Source: Athripsodes cinereus (taxonomy: Eukaryota > Arthropoda > Insecta > Trichoptera > Leptoceridae). Taken from it: 64,000 nt of DNA. Each line of letters begins with the position of its first letter. Within the stretch, counting starts at the first letter, position 1. The translations under genes and the position numbers were made by a program. The stretch lies in the NCBI GenBank assembly GCA_947579605.1, contig OX388312.1, positions 7,440,001 through 7,504,000 on the forward strand, written 5' to 3'. Under the pieces are notes generated by a model. That model saw nothing but the letters and a program-made list of their open reading frames with translations. It was not told the DNA's origin and did no database searches. Positions 35,296 to 46,675 of this stretch are shown here, in pieces.

Positions 35296-35685
35296 TGTTG
35301 TCGGCATTTTGTAGAATCCTTCGTGTTGACAAACGGCGTTGTTCGCATCTTACAAAATGCCAAAAGTGTTTTAAAATAAATTGTGGATATTAGTCCAGTT
35401 TCTCATTAACTCGTAACTTTGCAAATTAAAACGTTAATACCACCATTACAACGTCTTCAATAATGATCCAAACTTCGTTTATTAAGGCTTAAGTTTATTG
35501 TCAAACATCAACCACTGCTGAGATTCTCCTGCATTGTGTTTGCAGCGCCACGAAATGGTGAGAAACGGAGTTACATAATTATATTTGCCTACTAGACTTA
35601 ACGTTCCATGTCTGAATAATTAAATAATTTTGTAAAATGACAACACTGTTTGTAAAAGGACGGATTCTACAAAATGCCGACGACA
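35296..35685. mobile_element. 390-bp element with 24-bp terminal inverted repeats
   Basis: TGTTGTCGGCATTTTGTAGA (35296-35319 in full, ending ATCC) and, on the other strand from 35685, TGTCGTCGGCATTTTGTAGA differ at one of 24 positions. A third related motif, CTTACAAAATGCC, lies inside near 35351. The interior is non-coding. The target duplication is unclear (perhaps AT or ATG). A MITE of unknown superfamily. Confidence 0.72.
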
Positions 35686-36469
35686 TGGTATGGAATAAAC
35701 AACACTAAAGTAAGTACATAGATACCTATCCACTTACTTACCGCTTAATGTGTTTATTATTGTCATCATAATATTATTTGATCCTAGCATGGCAACACTA
35801 AAGAACTTTATTGTTTTGTTTTTATTTGATTTTTAAAAATAGAACAATATTCTTGCTAAGTGCTTTTTTACAAGTGTATAATTTATCTATCAGATTACTT
35901 ATAGCAAGGTACGTCTGCGTTCTTTTTTCAATTTGTCAATTTGAATTACCTTCTGTAGTAAGAAAATTTCAATCTACTTCTATTATTTTAACCTTACCTT
36001 ACACAGTTCATATTAAGAATTATTGGTGTACATTTTCACAATAAAATATTGAAAAGATATTGTGTTACTTGCACACTTTTCGTAATAAACATTAATATGT
36101 ATGTAGGTAGATGTTGTTTTCTACATTTTTTATACTGAAAGAATAACTTAAAACTTTAGTTGACTGAGATTCTTACTACAGACTATCGAACAGTTTCATG
36201 ATATTTCCGGGAAAAATAGGTTTCCTATTCATTGCTATAAAATAATATATTCGTGCGTCTGAATAAAAAAAACATGAAGGTAAGTATTAAAACTCATGAA
36301 TGAGACATAGGTATAACATCTACATTAGACGTGTTTTACCATCTTACTCGACTATGAAATTTATGTTTCTTCCGTAGAACTACATCGTATTCTTGTATAT
36401 AATATATGGAGAAAAGGTTCTCAGATGCCTAAAATAAAAATATAAAAAAAATATATAAATAAAAAAGTG
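35686..36469. other. No recognisable feature
   Basis: AT-rich, nothing assignable. Confidence 0.45.
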
Positions 36470-36545
36470 GCACGAAAAGAGAATTATTAGATGCACTCGG
36501 TCTTATGGTTGCCTCACTTGCAGGAGGTATCGTGATGGTATTGCA
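36470..36545 (-). repeat. Family A repeat, tail fragment
   Basis: GATGCACTCGGTCTTATGGT, TGCCTCACTTGCAGGAGGTA and TCGTGATGGTATT match the last 75 bp of family A, diverged. Confidence 0.6.
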
Positions 36546-36904
36546 GATATCTGATATACAATCGACTGTTTCAAGTCCTGGACGTGAGTTTATTGTAAAA
36601 CGATTCATGCTTATTTTTGCATAATTAAGTACCTACTTAGAATCAAGTAATAAATTTGAACAGCAATTATAAATTACATAGAACAAACAATAACAACAAC
36701 ATTATCTTATTATCAGAATTGTATAAATTAAAGAAATCTGACGTCATTTTAAAGGCGTTTGGTATTTTGTTTTATTACAATGCTCATAAATAGACATTTT
36801 ATAATTTATTGGTCAAAACAATGATGTATGTTTTATTTTAATAGTGTTATTCTATTAATCAGAATGTCAATGAAGTAGATACAATATTATTAGATTAATT
36901 TAAC

Positions 36905-37000
36905 GAAATTTATTTATTTTATTATTTATTTAAACTTTGTTCCTGAACCATAAGGTTTAAAGGTTTTAGTGATAAGAGTTGCTTATTAAGCTAAGAATAT
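36905..37000 (-). repeat. Possible retroelement 3' tail
   Basis: A TTTATTTATTTTATTATTTA run precedes AACTTTGTTCCTGAACCATA on the plus strand, as for a minus-strand retroposon with an A-rich tail. No sister copy seen. Confidence 0.35.
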
Positions 37001-37067
37001 GAATGAAGGACGGGCTTTGTATTGAAATAAAGTCATTAAATTATGATATATAAAAAAATTCGAACGG

Positions 37068-37238
37068 TCAGGGTCCTGTCCTGGGTTAGGATGTTACATG
37101 TATAGATATGTGTTTAGTGCATTGTATAATGTGTGTCGTCGCGTTAGTATAGGTACCCATAATACAAGATTAGTAGCTTAGTTTGGCATAAGCTCGATCT
37201 GTGTGAATTGTCTATGCATGTTATGTTATGTTATGGTT
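37068..37238 (+). mobile_element. SINE family B, 5'-truncated copy 2
   Basis: GTCCTGTCCTGGGTTAGGAT, GTTTAGTGCATTGTATAATG, GTCGTCGCGTTAGTATAGGT, GAATTGTCTATGCATGTTAT. Body and tail match the full copy at 43677. No tRNA-like head. Confidence 0.78.
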
Positions 37239-37275
37239 ATGCTTTGTGTGATAGTCCATTAAGTCTTCGAAATGA

Positions 37276-37461
37276 AGTTGGTCTTCCACTCTTTTCCTAT
37301 TTCCTGCATTGCTATACAGCATTTACAATCTTCAACTCTGCATTATGATATTAGGTATGCCATTCGCTCTGAATATAAGGCACGACTGTATGTTTAAAAC
37401 ATTCAAAACATGCAATTAGTCTACTGATGGCTACCCAGTTACGGGAGATATCGTGATGACA
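37276..37461 (-). repeat. Family A repeat, diverged
   Basis: GTTGGTCTTCCACTCTTTTC, TTGATATTAGGTATGCC-like middle and AGTCTACTGATGGCTACCCA, then GGGAGATATCGTGATG. Consensus order is kept on the minus strand. Confidence 0.7.
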
Positions 37462-37837
37462 TAAAAAAACTACACATGTTACTTGTTTATCTGATATACC
37501 CAAAAAGCATGCATTATTTTTTTACCAAACTGATTAATTGTTCTCTAATGCGTAATCTATAAATTATTTCATTTGCAGAATGACTTAATCAATGAATGTT
37601 TTTATATTTTTTTCCCCAATCATTGAATAGATTTATAACTACGGATTATATTATGCACTTGAATAAACACGTGATTATTGTTATTCCTAATATTAAATTT
37701 GTTTCAAGGTGATGTTATTAACAATATAAATATAAAATGGCGAACTTAAAGAACATATCTATTGTAGTTTATGCTTGTTTGGAAACTGATTATTTTGTTC
37801 TATGTTCTACAATCTAATTGTTATACAACTTATATTT

Positions 37838-37978
37838 TTTATTTATTTATTTATACATCACTATTACAAAACGTCATAAAACACACATGGACAGAAACAA
37901 TACACACAATCACAAATCAAAGACAATGCATTATCCCACTCAACCCGCACTCATCATCCAACCCCTTGCTATATAATA
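37838..37978 (-). repeat. Retroelement 3' tail, family T
   Basis: Minus strand: GCAAGGGGTTGGATGATGAG, TGCGGGTTGAGTGGGATAAT, GTCCATGTGTGTTTTATGAC, then TATAAATAAATAAATAAA. A GC-richer body with an AATA tail suggests the 3' end of a LINE or a SINE. Confidence 0.5.
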
Positions 37979-38895
37979 TACAACATTTAGCCTAAAAAAA
38001 ACCCCCTGTTTGGTGTTCTTTTCATTTTCATTAAACAAATTAATCGTTTAGTTTAATGTCTTTAAAGCACGTGTAAAATCTTTGGAACCTATTAATTAGT
38101 GTATGTAGAGTCACCTTTCTGTTTTTTTAATAAGTTTACCTGTTTCCTGTGTAAGTAATGCGTAAGTTGTTAGAATTATGTTAGATTTTTTGTTATACGT
38201 CACATATTACTGTGCTTTATTCTAGGAATTGAAAGTATAGAGATAGATGTAAACCAAGTTGCAACTACAGGATTAAAATAACCAAATTATAATGTTGTCG
38301 CCTAGATGTTGTTTAAAGTTTTCTTCTGAGATCGCATTTTTTTTAAGCTGATCCTTGTAAGAATCGTCTAATTATCAGTAATAATTATAATAATAATGTT
38401 AAGCCACTTGTGGAAGATTTCAAGATAGTGCACATTGATATATAAATAAATGTATAATTAATAATAGTGTTATCAATTTAAAATATTTTGAACTCCAAAC
38501 ATGTAACGTACCTACAAAACATTGCTGTATCATAAACTGTGCTTTTTAACAATTCTTTTTTTTATTTTACATCAGACATAATATAACATGGTCATAATTT
38601 TATTCCTAATATCTGTTACCCTATATTTATTATATACATGTTGAATGTATTATTATATCATTGTGTTGTATAAATCAACAATAATATTTAATTAATTCGC
38701 TCTGCTTGCGCTTGAGTTAATTCTTCACGCATTCAAGGGTTTTTTAGCGATTCTTTTCTTTTGCCGTATTAGTATTATTATTGTCTTGAACATCCATCAC
38801 GTTGTGCAAAATTGTATAATGATAAATAATCTTACGTACCTTTTACCGGGACATTCATTCGTGTTGTTTTAATAGGTAATCTTCTGATTTAAATA
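37979..38895. other. No recognisable feature
   Basis: AT-rich, nothing assignable. Confidence 0.45.
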
Positions 38896-39155
38896 CTACT
38901 ACTAAACGATCACGATATTTCCCATAAACATAAATCGGGTAGCCAGCAGACCATCTGCATTTAATTAACATGCAAACCGTCCTCTCCGTGCCAACAAAAA
39001 ATTAAGACTTTCAGGATGGGTGGCAAACTTTATCACAAACAATATTTTAGATACTTATTGTTAAATGTGTATATTTTCAAACACCTGCCTTTTACAGGAC
39101 ACTCGAAAACTTACAGACAAGAGTGGGAGACCTATTGTTTTCCGGCTACTCCACT
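38896..39155 (+). repeat. Family A repeat, full length
   Basis: Preceded by the triplet tail ACTACTACTA. Then GATCACGATATTTCCCATAA, GGGTAGCCAGCAGACCATCT, CGTCCTCTCCGTGCCAACAA, TTCAGGATGGGTGGC, CCTGCCTTTTACAGGACACT and GAGTGGGAGACC. One of the two best copies. Confidence 0.88.
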
Positions 39156-40151
39156 CAATAAATATCTTAAGATGTATATCAAATCCGCATTTCGTTTTTC
39201 GGTTATTTTAATCTTGCGAATGAATTGATATGAATTAAATAAGTTCTTGAGCCTATTCGTAAAAATTGAGATACCTTTGTATTTGCAGATAAGTTTCCAA
39301 AATGCTTTAGATTTATGTGTTTGTTTTCAAGCAAGAGCTCTCTCTCATCATGGAAAAAAAATCTTTCAAAAATTTAGCATTTTAAATTTTTTAAGATAAA
39401 ATGACGTTGATTAGCTCAGAATTTACCATAGTTTTCGTTATCTTTTTAATTTAATATATAAAAAAATATACCACATTAAAATTACTACTCAACAAATTTG
39501 TAAGTGCCTATTTATTACATGGATCAAAAAACTTTATTTACTTAAGAATTGTTGATCTGTAGGTAATACCTATCTACAACCGAACTCATTATTTTTTTCA
39601 ATTTCATAAGCGAGAAACATACCTATGCATTAAACGTAATAAATTCGACATCATTATAGAAAATCTTTAAAATGACTCCCATTACAAAGATTTGTATAAG
39701 GCTAGCATAAACGATAAGTGCAACATAATTTGGATTTTGGATTACTTTAGCTCTATTAGCAGTACAGTGCGAACTCGGATCAGATTGTATTAAATATAAT
39801 ATTAATAACAATAAAGATACAACAATTGTAATAATGAGCGCTTTGTAATATTATTTATTATGATGTAGGTATTAACCACTCTTCTATATTGACCTTGAGA
39901 CGAAGCACGAGGTAGCAAAAGCGGCAACGCAAAATTTATACTCCGTAACCAACCATCCACTAGCGGCGAGAATAACAATATAATAATTTTCTTCTAACAA
40001 TAATAATACCTATATCTGTATTATAAATAATGGAGTCCGCTTGTATCTTGCCATATAAAAATGTTTATAGTATCAAAGAATATGTTTGGTGTCGTAAAAT
40101 TACCCTCTATACGAATTCTCAAATCACTGCAACATTGTTCGGATTACCAGA
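39156..40151. other. AT-rich stretch with one GC-richer patch
   Basis: A patch at about 39891-39975 (GAGACGAAGCACGAGGTAGC, CCACTAGCGGCGAGAATAAC) stands out from the background. It has no coding pattern or second copy that I can see. Confidence 0.4.
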
Positions 40152-40352
40152 ACTATTACTACTGCTATAACATCACGGCATATCTCACAAGTGAGGTGGC
40201 CAGCAGAGCAGCTTCACGCAATAAGCACTCAAGAAAAATAGTAAGGAATTCGAGATGTAAAATATATATTTTTTTTCGAATACTCGCCTCTACAGGGAAT
40301 TCTAAAAGTTATGAAAGAGAGTGGAGACCAATTCTTTGCCGCTGCTCTACGG
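40152..40352 (+). repeat. Family A repeat, with internal deletion
   Basis: The tail-side ACTATTACTACTG precedes ACATCACGGCATATCTCACA, GAGGTGGCCAGCAGAGCAGC, TTTCGAATACTCGCC and GGAGACCAATTCTTTGCC. The GTCCTCTCCGTG...GGATGGGTGGC block is missing. Confidence 0.8.
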
Positions 40353-40467
40353 AACAACTCAAATTCCCATCTCAAAATTTTAATATTTACAAAATAAAAA
40401 ATATATGTTCCATGTGTAGGTACCAACCCAATTATCATAATCTTGATGTTCTATGTCTAAACTTAAA

Positions 40468-40607
40468 AAAAACTTTATTTATTTACTCATTCTTTCATTA
40501 CATTGATTACAATACATACAATTTTATAGAAAAATGCATTAAAATTAGACATAATCAATATATCTACAGTGGGCAAGTTTCCTTCCAACTTACTCAACTT
40601 TGTGCAA
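40468..40607 (-). repeat. Family D retroposon, diverged copy
   Basis: Minus strand: AGTAAGTTGGAAGGAAACTT, GCCCACTGTAGATATATTGA and an AATAAATAAAG tail. It lies 115 bp after a family A copy; together they create a long but spurious open frame. Confidence 0.5.
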
Positions 40608-42567
40608 AATAAGTAACCAATATTTTATATAAAATCATGACCTGACTGTAGTTTGCGTTTTCAGAGTCACCAGTGTTAATATTTGTCATTTTTGTTCATC
40701 AATTTCTATTTGTCTAATACGAGTTTTATTTTACCATAAGATTGGCGTTGTTCTATATTTGCAAGTATCTATACCGTTCCATATTCAAACATAATGGAAC
40801 TCGCACTAGCTACACTGAACACAATCGGATTCAAAATCTAGTATGAAACACAATTAAATGATTGGAATATTTTACAATGAACAAAACAGAGGAGGCTCGC
40901 TTTCCTCTTTACACCAATGTAGATTCACTATAGACAATATACCATGCTTTTTATTATTGTGAGCTGTGGTGGTAGTATTAGTAAGGATTATTGAAGGACG
41001 AGTGCATGAGAAGTACATTTATACATCTCTCTTTTACAATATACATACATACAATTCTCAGCTCTGTTGTGCAGTCGTATATATGTAATAATAAATTTAA
41101 TATGCAACGGTTTGCGGTTCGCATCCCGTCTGGCTTACTGACCGAAAATGTTCAACAAAGCCGGTTTTCTCTATACTACCCAGTTACTTAATATACAATA
41201 TAAAGAATACAATTCACTTAAATAATATAGGTATATAATATACCTATATTATTTAATATTATTCACTTCCACACAAATCGAAAATATATGGCTTTGTGCC
41301 TTGGTCGTTGAGGAAAAGCATACAAGTTAATTTATGAACAAATTTAGTTTAATATTGTATCATTTCGTAGTTTTTTTATTATATTATTTTATTGGGTTAT
41401 ATAATTGAACTTTTTACTATTATACAACCTTGATTTGTGTAGAAATATGTTTTTTTTTTCTATCGTTACACAGGATTTTGATACAAATAAGTCACGTCTA
41501 TTTAGAACGATTCTGTATCAATTGTCAACTCAATTTTTCACACAACTTATGCTTTGATGTCTTTGAATTTGAATATTTAATAGGATAGAAATTATGTGAA
41601 TAGAAAAAAAGAGCACAAAACATAACCTGATCGAACCATCGGTTCTTCCATATACTGAGACTACAGACCTTTATAGAGTGCGTCGACATTCACTAATATT
41701 TGATTTAAATAAATATTACATCAAAGTTCTGTTGTTAAATCATTTTACAAATTTTCAAACAACTCTACTCAACGTTGTGTGAAAAATTAAAGAGCTTTTT
41801 GCTCATCAGGCTAAAAACATGTAAGCTCTGGCGAAAATTTGCGTTGTTGTTAAACTTGTGTAGGTACTTTTACTTAACAACCGCAGTTAATGCAATTTGT
41901 ATGTCTTTCCATTATGGTATTCGTTTTATGTATCTACAAACAGCGACCCGTATCATTATACATAATATCAGAAAGGATAAGACATACTCGTAATGCATAC
42001 GTAAGAATGATTTAACACTTTTGCATATAATGCGCAATGATTACCCAAGACATATAAATATATACAAAATGTTCTATAGAACAACAATAATATTATATTT
42101 GTATGTAGGAGGACCTTTGTGTTATATGAGTATTTTATTTATTTATTTTTCAGTTTCATTTATTTATTTCTTAAAGTCTTTTTACGGCGCTTGTCATATT
42201 ATTAAATATTATTATACGAGTACATACAATACTCAACGTGATATTTTTATTTATTCATTGTGTATTAGCAATCATTCATATTTTTTTTTATCCGTGTGGG
42301 TGTTCTTTGATCATATATATTATTATGAAGAATTTGTTGTTTTGTTTCTATAGCGATAATATTAAAAATGTTCTTAAATACGGCTCATCATGAATTACCT
42401 GTCCTTAAGGAGAATTGTTATACGAACCTATATTCTGTCGTCCTTTTCAAGATGTACCTACTTTATATTTTCAGCACTTTTTGAGGAATGGAGATAAATT
42501 TATCCATGTTATTATAATTTGGTTCGTATGTTTAATGACAATTTCGTAAAACTCGTGTTTTCATGAA
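40608..42567. other. AT-rich stretch; one tRNA-like B-box motif
   Basis: GGTTCGCATCCCGTCTGGCT near 41116 resembles a Pol III B box but no A box or SINE body is evident. Otherwise only AT-driven open segments. Confidence 0.4.
41221..41253. repeat. Perfect 33-bp palindrome
   Basis: AATAATATAGGTATAT (41221-41236) and ATATACCTATATTATT (41238-41253) are perfect inverted 16-mers around a single base. Built of the TAGGTATA string common in this DNA. Confidence 0.85.
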
Positions 42568-42720
42568 AGTGGGTTAGTTGGAAGAAATCGCGCCTCTGCG
42601 ATAAACTCGCCCTCTGTATATTGATTGTATGATTGTCTTTGTTTTAAATGTATTTTTGTGTGAATTTGCTTGTAATCAATGTACAGTAAAGAATAAATAA
42701 AATAAATAAATAAAAAAAAA
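42568..42720 (+). repeat. Family D retroposon, best copy
   Basis: GGGTTAGTTGGAAGAAATCG, CGCCTCTGCGATAAACTCGC, CCTCTGTATATTGATTG, then AATAAATAAAATAAATAAAT and nine A residues. Shows the family's 3' end clearly. Confidence 0.75.
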
Positions 42721-42744
42721 GTAAGAAGTAGTATTTGAATTTAT

Positions 42745-42968
42745 TTACCTATATTTCACACAGATCTAGCTAGTCCCGTACTCAGAGACGAATTTTGTAT
42801 TATGGGTAACGCGATGATACAAATACAATGCACTAAACACATATATATTCAACACCCAGACCTAGAACAATTTGAAAAAGGTCATTATTCATTTTGACCT
42901 GGCCGGGAATTGAACCCCATACTTCGTGACCCAAAGGCAAGAGCGTTACCTCCGCGCCACACCGGCTG
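42745..42968 (-). mobile_element. tRNA-derived SINE family B, full copy
   Basis: On the minus strand the head CCGGTGTGGCGCGGAGGTAA carries an A-box-like segment. A B box follows (GGGTTCAATTCC, minus strand of 42905-42916), then GCCAGGTCAAAATGAATAAT and the family B body and tail. The pair of Pol III boxes at tRNA-like spacing supports a SINE. Confidence 0.82.
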
Positions 42969-43053
42969 ATAATATTGACGTTGTTTCCACCGTTTAAGTG
43001 ATTTTCGAAAGTAACAAATATACTTTCAAAAAATAGTATTTCCAACTTTTTAA

Positions 43054-43064
43054 CCCCCCCCCCC
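43054..43064. repeat. Poly-C run
   Basis: Eleven C residues followed by CTCCCTC in an AT-rich background. A similar 14-C run lies at 46337-46350. Confidence 0.9.
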
Positions 43065-43676
43065 TCCCTCTAGCTTAAAGTCGAGATCTCTTGACAAATA
43101 CATACACCCTTTCAATGAAATAATGTAGAATCAAAATCTAAAAATTTAAAAATATTTTATTCTTCTGTAAATTTTTTATGTATTATTAATTCACGTGTTT
43201 ACACAAAATCGTGTAAATATTATGTACCGTTTATGAAATCATCCGTCAAAACTTTTTTATAGGTAATGTCCAAAACACATTATCGCAACTATATTTAGAA
43301 ATAAATTATCATACCTCCTCGTTATTCAAATAATAATATATAATCTTATTTAATATTTATTATGCATAGGTGTATTATGTACTCGTACCTACACATTTTA
43401 TCACCGCTTGATAAAATTATTGTAAAAATATTTACACACAAACACATGCAGGCATTACCTACTACTCCACAGGAGTAGGTGTATATAGTTGATGTTTTTA
43501 TTTATTGTAGATTCTATGTTTACTTATGTACCTATAGGTAAACCTACAAATTTATTATTCAACACCGTCGGTAGATCCATGAAATCTCCATCGTGTCAAT
43601 TTTTCAAAAATAAGATATTTATATTAAATCACTCGTCTTGTCGAACCACGAATCATCGAACCAAACGTCTTGATTG

Positions 43677-43925
43677 CCGGTGTGGCCCGGAGGTAACGCT
43701 CTTGCCTTTGAGTCACGAGGTTCCGGGTTCGATTCCCGGCTAGGGCAGATTGAAGAATGACCCTTTTCAAATTGTCTTGGGTGTGAGTGTTACATGTATA
43801 TGTGTTTAGTGCATTGTAGGTATATATTATGTGTATCGTCGCGTTAGTACCCATAATACAAGATTCATATCCTAATTTGGGACTAGCTCGATCTGTGTGA
43901 ATGTCTATGCATGTTATGTTATATC
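43677..43925 (+). mobile_element. tRNA-derived SINE family B, best copy
   Basis: The head GCCGGTGTGGCCCGGAGGTA includes an A-box-like TGTGGCCCGGAGG (43681-43693). A perfect B box GGTTCGATTCC follows (43726-43736) inside CGGGTTCGATTCCCGG, which can form a TψC-like stem. The body is GTGTGAGTGTTACATGTATA, GTATCGTCGCGTTAGTACCC, ATAATACAAG, TCGATCTGTGTGAATG and the end is TATGCATGTTATGTTATA. It is a SINE rather than a tRNA gene because the downstream body recurs at four other sites. Confidence 0.9.
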
Positions 43926-43967
43926 TACCGATGAAATAACCTACACGGTGAGATATAGTTGAATTCG

Positions 43968-44140
43968 TCGGTAGCCTGGAGGTAGAGTCTCGGCCTCCGG
44001 AACAAGGGGTCCGTGGTTCGATCCCATGTGCCGGCAAATTCCCCTTTCACAGCGCAAGCTTTTAGCTTAGTGTGAAAGGTGTATAAGGTTGTATTTGGGT
44101 TTATAACCAAACCCAGATATATCTTTTATAAAAAAATATC
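43968..44140 (+). mobile_element. tRNA-derived SINE family C, best copy
   Basis: A-box-like TAGCCTGGAGGTAGAG (43972-43987) and B box GGTTCGATCCC (44015-44025). The body is TGCCGGCAAATTCCCCTTTC, GTGTGAAAGGTGTATAAGG and AAACCCAGATATATCTTTTA, ending in AAAAAAAT. Same head and body as 17588 and 55926. It begins only about 40 bp after the end of a family B copy in the same orientation. Confidence 0.88.
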
Positions 44141-44944
44141 CATGGATAAAGTTATTGAGAGAGATGAAATATATTTCATGTTGCATATTGCAAATTTTGA
44201 AGGTAATTGAGTACGGTAGATTTATTAAAAATAAACAAATAAATTCCTCTTTTGTTATTATAAAATTTAAATAAAATACCGAATCACATAAGTTTCCATG
44301 TTTCGATCCACATAGTTTTCAATGACGTGAATGATCGTCTTTCTCAATACTCTGTTCCTATGACAACAGAACAAGAGCAGAATTCGGTATTATGTTGCAG
44401 AAAAAAGTAAACGAATTTTATTGTTAGTAAAAGGGTAATTGCCAACTGTGCTACCGAAAGAAGCAATAAAAGGCATAATTCAGGCTAAAACCATAAATAT
44501 TTTTTCTAGTGAGACATTGAGTTTATTCAATACAAAAAAGATAAACACATTTTTTTTCTGCCATGAAATTCATCCACTTGCATCCTGGATGTAAAATTTT
44601 TATTTAATAAATGTAAAGAATCAATATGTATACATCTTAAATTTTCGTTTACGATTTCAGTTTAAAAAATCTGTCAGTTTTATATCTTGATAATATTTTG
44701 AAGTGGAGAATGAGAGCTACTGTAGGGGGTAAATTACTTTAGCAAATAAAAGGTTTATCAGAATTACATTTCACATAAAAATATCGCGAATATTTACACA
44801 CATTATGTTTGACAAACTGAAATATTTTTGTTTAAATTGTATAGATAACGAAGATTACTTGAGTCGGTAGGTAGTGTTAGTTAGGTACTGACATCATACT
44901 AATATCATCACATTTTCATATTATTTATTTACAAGCTTTTGTAA
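44141..44944. other. No recognisable feature
   Basis: AT-rich spacer, nothing assignable. Confidence 0.45.
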
Positions 44945-45300
44945 CCCGGCATTGCTCGGGTTTAAATAAACAGAAACCGTGCAAATACATGGGTTAAAAT
45001 GACATAACCTTATTGGACTAAAATGGAGTATGCGCTTACGTGGAAAAAAGTAATAAAAAGTTATAGCCAATGAGAACACTTAATGTTTGACTCCCCACAT
45101 GCCCATATTTAACTAACAAAATTGGTAGGTACCTTCATGAAAAAAGTGTTACAAACATCTTCCCAATGAAAAATCTTAAAGTTTGACACCTCACATGCCG
45201 ATAAAACAAAAGAAAGTAGGTACCTACATCGAAAAAAGTGCTGAAAAACTTAAAGTTTGACATCCCGTACTTAAATAAAAAAAAAAGCGGGTAAATTATA
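44945..45300. repeat. Repeat block with three diverged units
   Basis: Starts near ACCCGGCATTGCTCGGGTTT, a small palindrome (CCCGGC...CTCGGG). Then CTTAATGTTTGACTCCCCAC, CTTAAAGTTTGACACCTCAC and CTTAAAGTTTGACATCCCGT recur at roughly 70-95-bp intervals, each preceded by GAAAAAAGTG-like strings. Probably part of a mobile element. Confidence 0.55.
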
Positions 45301-45594
45301 TCATTCTGAAAAAAAATTGTTGGTACCTAAACGTTATTCTATTCTATTCTTCTCAAGACCATCCACTCATTTGCGAGTAATTTTGGACCTAAATGTTATG
45401 TAATTGCCACATTCGAATTGGTATTTTTAGTTTGTAGTACCTACATAAATCTTCAAGTGATTTGCCATGAAATAAAAAAAAGTAAAGAAAAATATTAGGC
45501 GAAAATAAATAGGTTCTTATGGCTAGTACCAAGGTACTTTTGTATTTATTTATACAAAAAATCAATTAACATTGTTTATGGATTTTTTGCATAA

Positions 45595-46085
45595 TACTAT
45601 TCTTATTCTACAGTATGGATTTCTATGGTCTCATAATATCCTCCATTATGAAAATAGCTCAAAATGTCAAAAATATGCAATTTTTATTCACATAATTCAG
45701 GATTTTTTGTCATTAGCAATCACAATGTTTCATTATGTAAACAGTCCCTAATTATTTAGTTTCAGTATTGTTTTATTTATTGTTACATCCATTTTGAAAT
45801 TAATTCAATACAATGAAAAATGTTTGGCTATAAATATTGGATTTTCATACATTCGCTTGGCAATTTTGTCAAGCGAATGTATGGGAATCTCATTAAAATT
45901 GTAATATCTTTATCAATACATAAGATATTTAAAATATTTTTAGCCTTAAACCTGCCCAGGAGATGACACCTCGTATAGAGTGTATTATTTTACTTCTGTC
46001 TTTCCTTATTTCAGAGTCCATTGAGGACATACGCACATACGAACCGACTCAAATATTTATGTGTGGATTTATAATAATTGTAATG
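45595..46085. repeat. Family F repeat, copy 1
   Basis: CAAAATGTCAAAAATATGCA, CACATAATTCAGGATTTTTT, GTTACATCCATTTTGAAATT, ATCAATACATAAGATATTTA, CCAGGAGATGACACCTCGTA and GGACATACGCACATACGAAC align with 48100-48545. No coding capacity is seen. Confidence 0.75.
45846..45883. repeat. Perfect 14-bp-arm hairpin inside family F
   Basis: CATACATTCGCTTG (45846-45859) and CAAGCGAATGTATG (45870-45883) around a 10-nt loop. The equivalent stretch of the second family F copy (about 48330-48360) lacks it. Confidence 0.9.
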
Positions 46086-46336
46086 AGAACCAGTGTGACC
46101 AAATTTTATTTTACGAAATTATTGCTTGTCTAGGTTGAAAACTGTTAAATTCTTCAAAGTGGTGTAGAATTTTTGAAATATTTTAAACACTTCGGTTTTT
46201 TAAGATTATTTTCTCAAAATACCTTTTTCTAGAACATAACGGGTTTCGGGTATTTGTACCGGCAATTATTTATGTTCAATACCAGGTACGATACTTTCGG
46301 ACGAAAAATGTTACGTGCTTATATTTCTGTCCCTTG

Positions 46337-46350
46337 CCCCCCCCCCCCCC
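46337..46350. repeat. Poly-C run
   Basis: Fourteen C residues, followed within 50 bp by GTCCGTCCGTCCCCCCG. Unusual in this AT-rich DNA. Confidence 0.9.
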
Positions 46351-46675
46351 GTCATCCAATTTTAATATTTCTGTCCCTAGTCCGTCCGTCCCCCCGTCAA
46401 CGAATTTTCAAAATGGTATTGATTTTAAATATTTCAAAAAATCCTCGATTTTCTTAAAGAATATTAATTTACTCGAATCATTAAGTATCGGGTACTTTTA
46501 CCGAATTCCTGATACTTTATCTACCGGTTACCGACCAGGCTCATTGATCTACCAAAGAATTTAACTACTAAACACTGTTGCCAATACTACCAAAAAAGTA
46601 GGAAACTACCAAATCTGGTCACGCTGGACTGAGAACAAAATATAATATTAGTTGGAACGTTTAAAAATATTATAT

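Noticed and set aside
40061..40612. Longest open frame in the window (183 codons, plus strand)
   Set aside because: It runs through a family A copy and then a family D copy in antisense; no domain, and its residues follow the repeats.
42021..42353. 110-codon plus-strand frame rich in Tyr, Ile and Phe
   Set aside because: Composition is what AT-rich non-coding DNA yields; no motif, no splice context, no repeat of the pattern.
43677..43750. Possible true tRNA gene
   Set aside because: A and B boxes are present, but the acceptor arms do not pair into a cloverleaf by eye and the downstream body is repeated elsewhere, so it is a SINE.
43624..44037. 137-codon minus-strand frame
   Set aside because: It is antisense to the two adjacent tRNA-derived SINEs; the open frame is a by-product of their GC-rich heads.
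46254..46564. Proline-rich frames over the poly-C run
   Set aside because: The Pro residues come from the C homopolymer and adjacent GTCC repeats.
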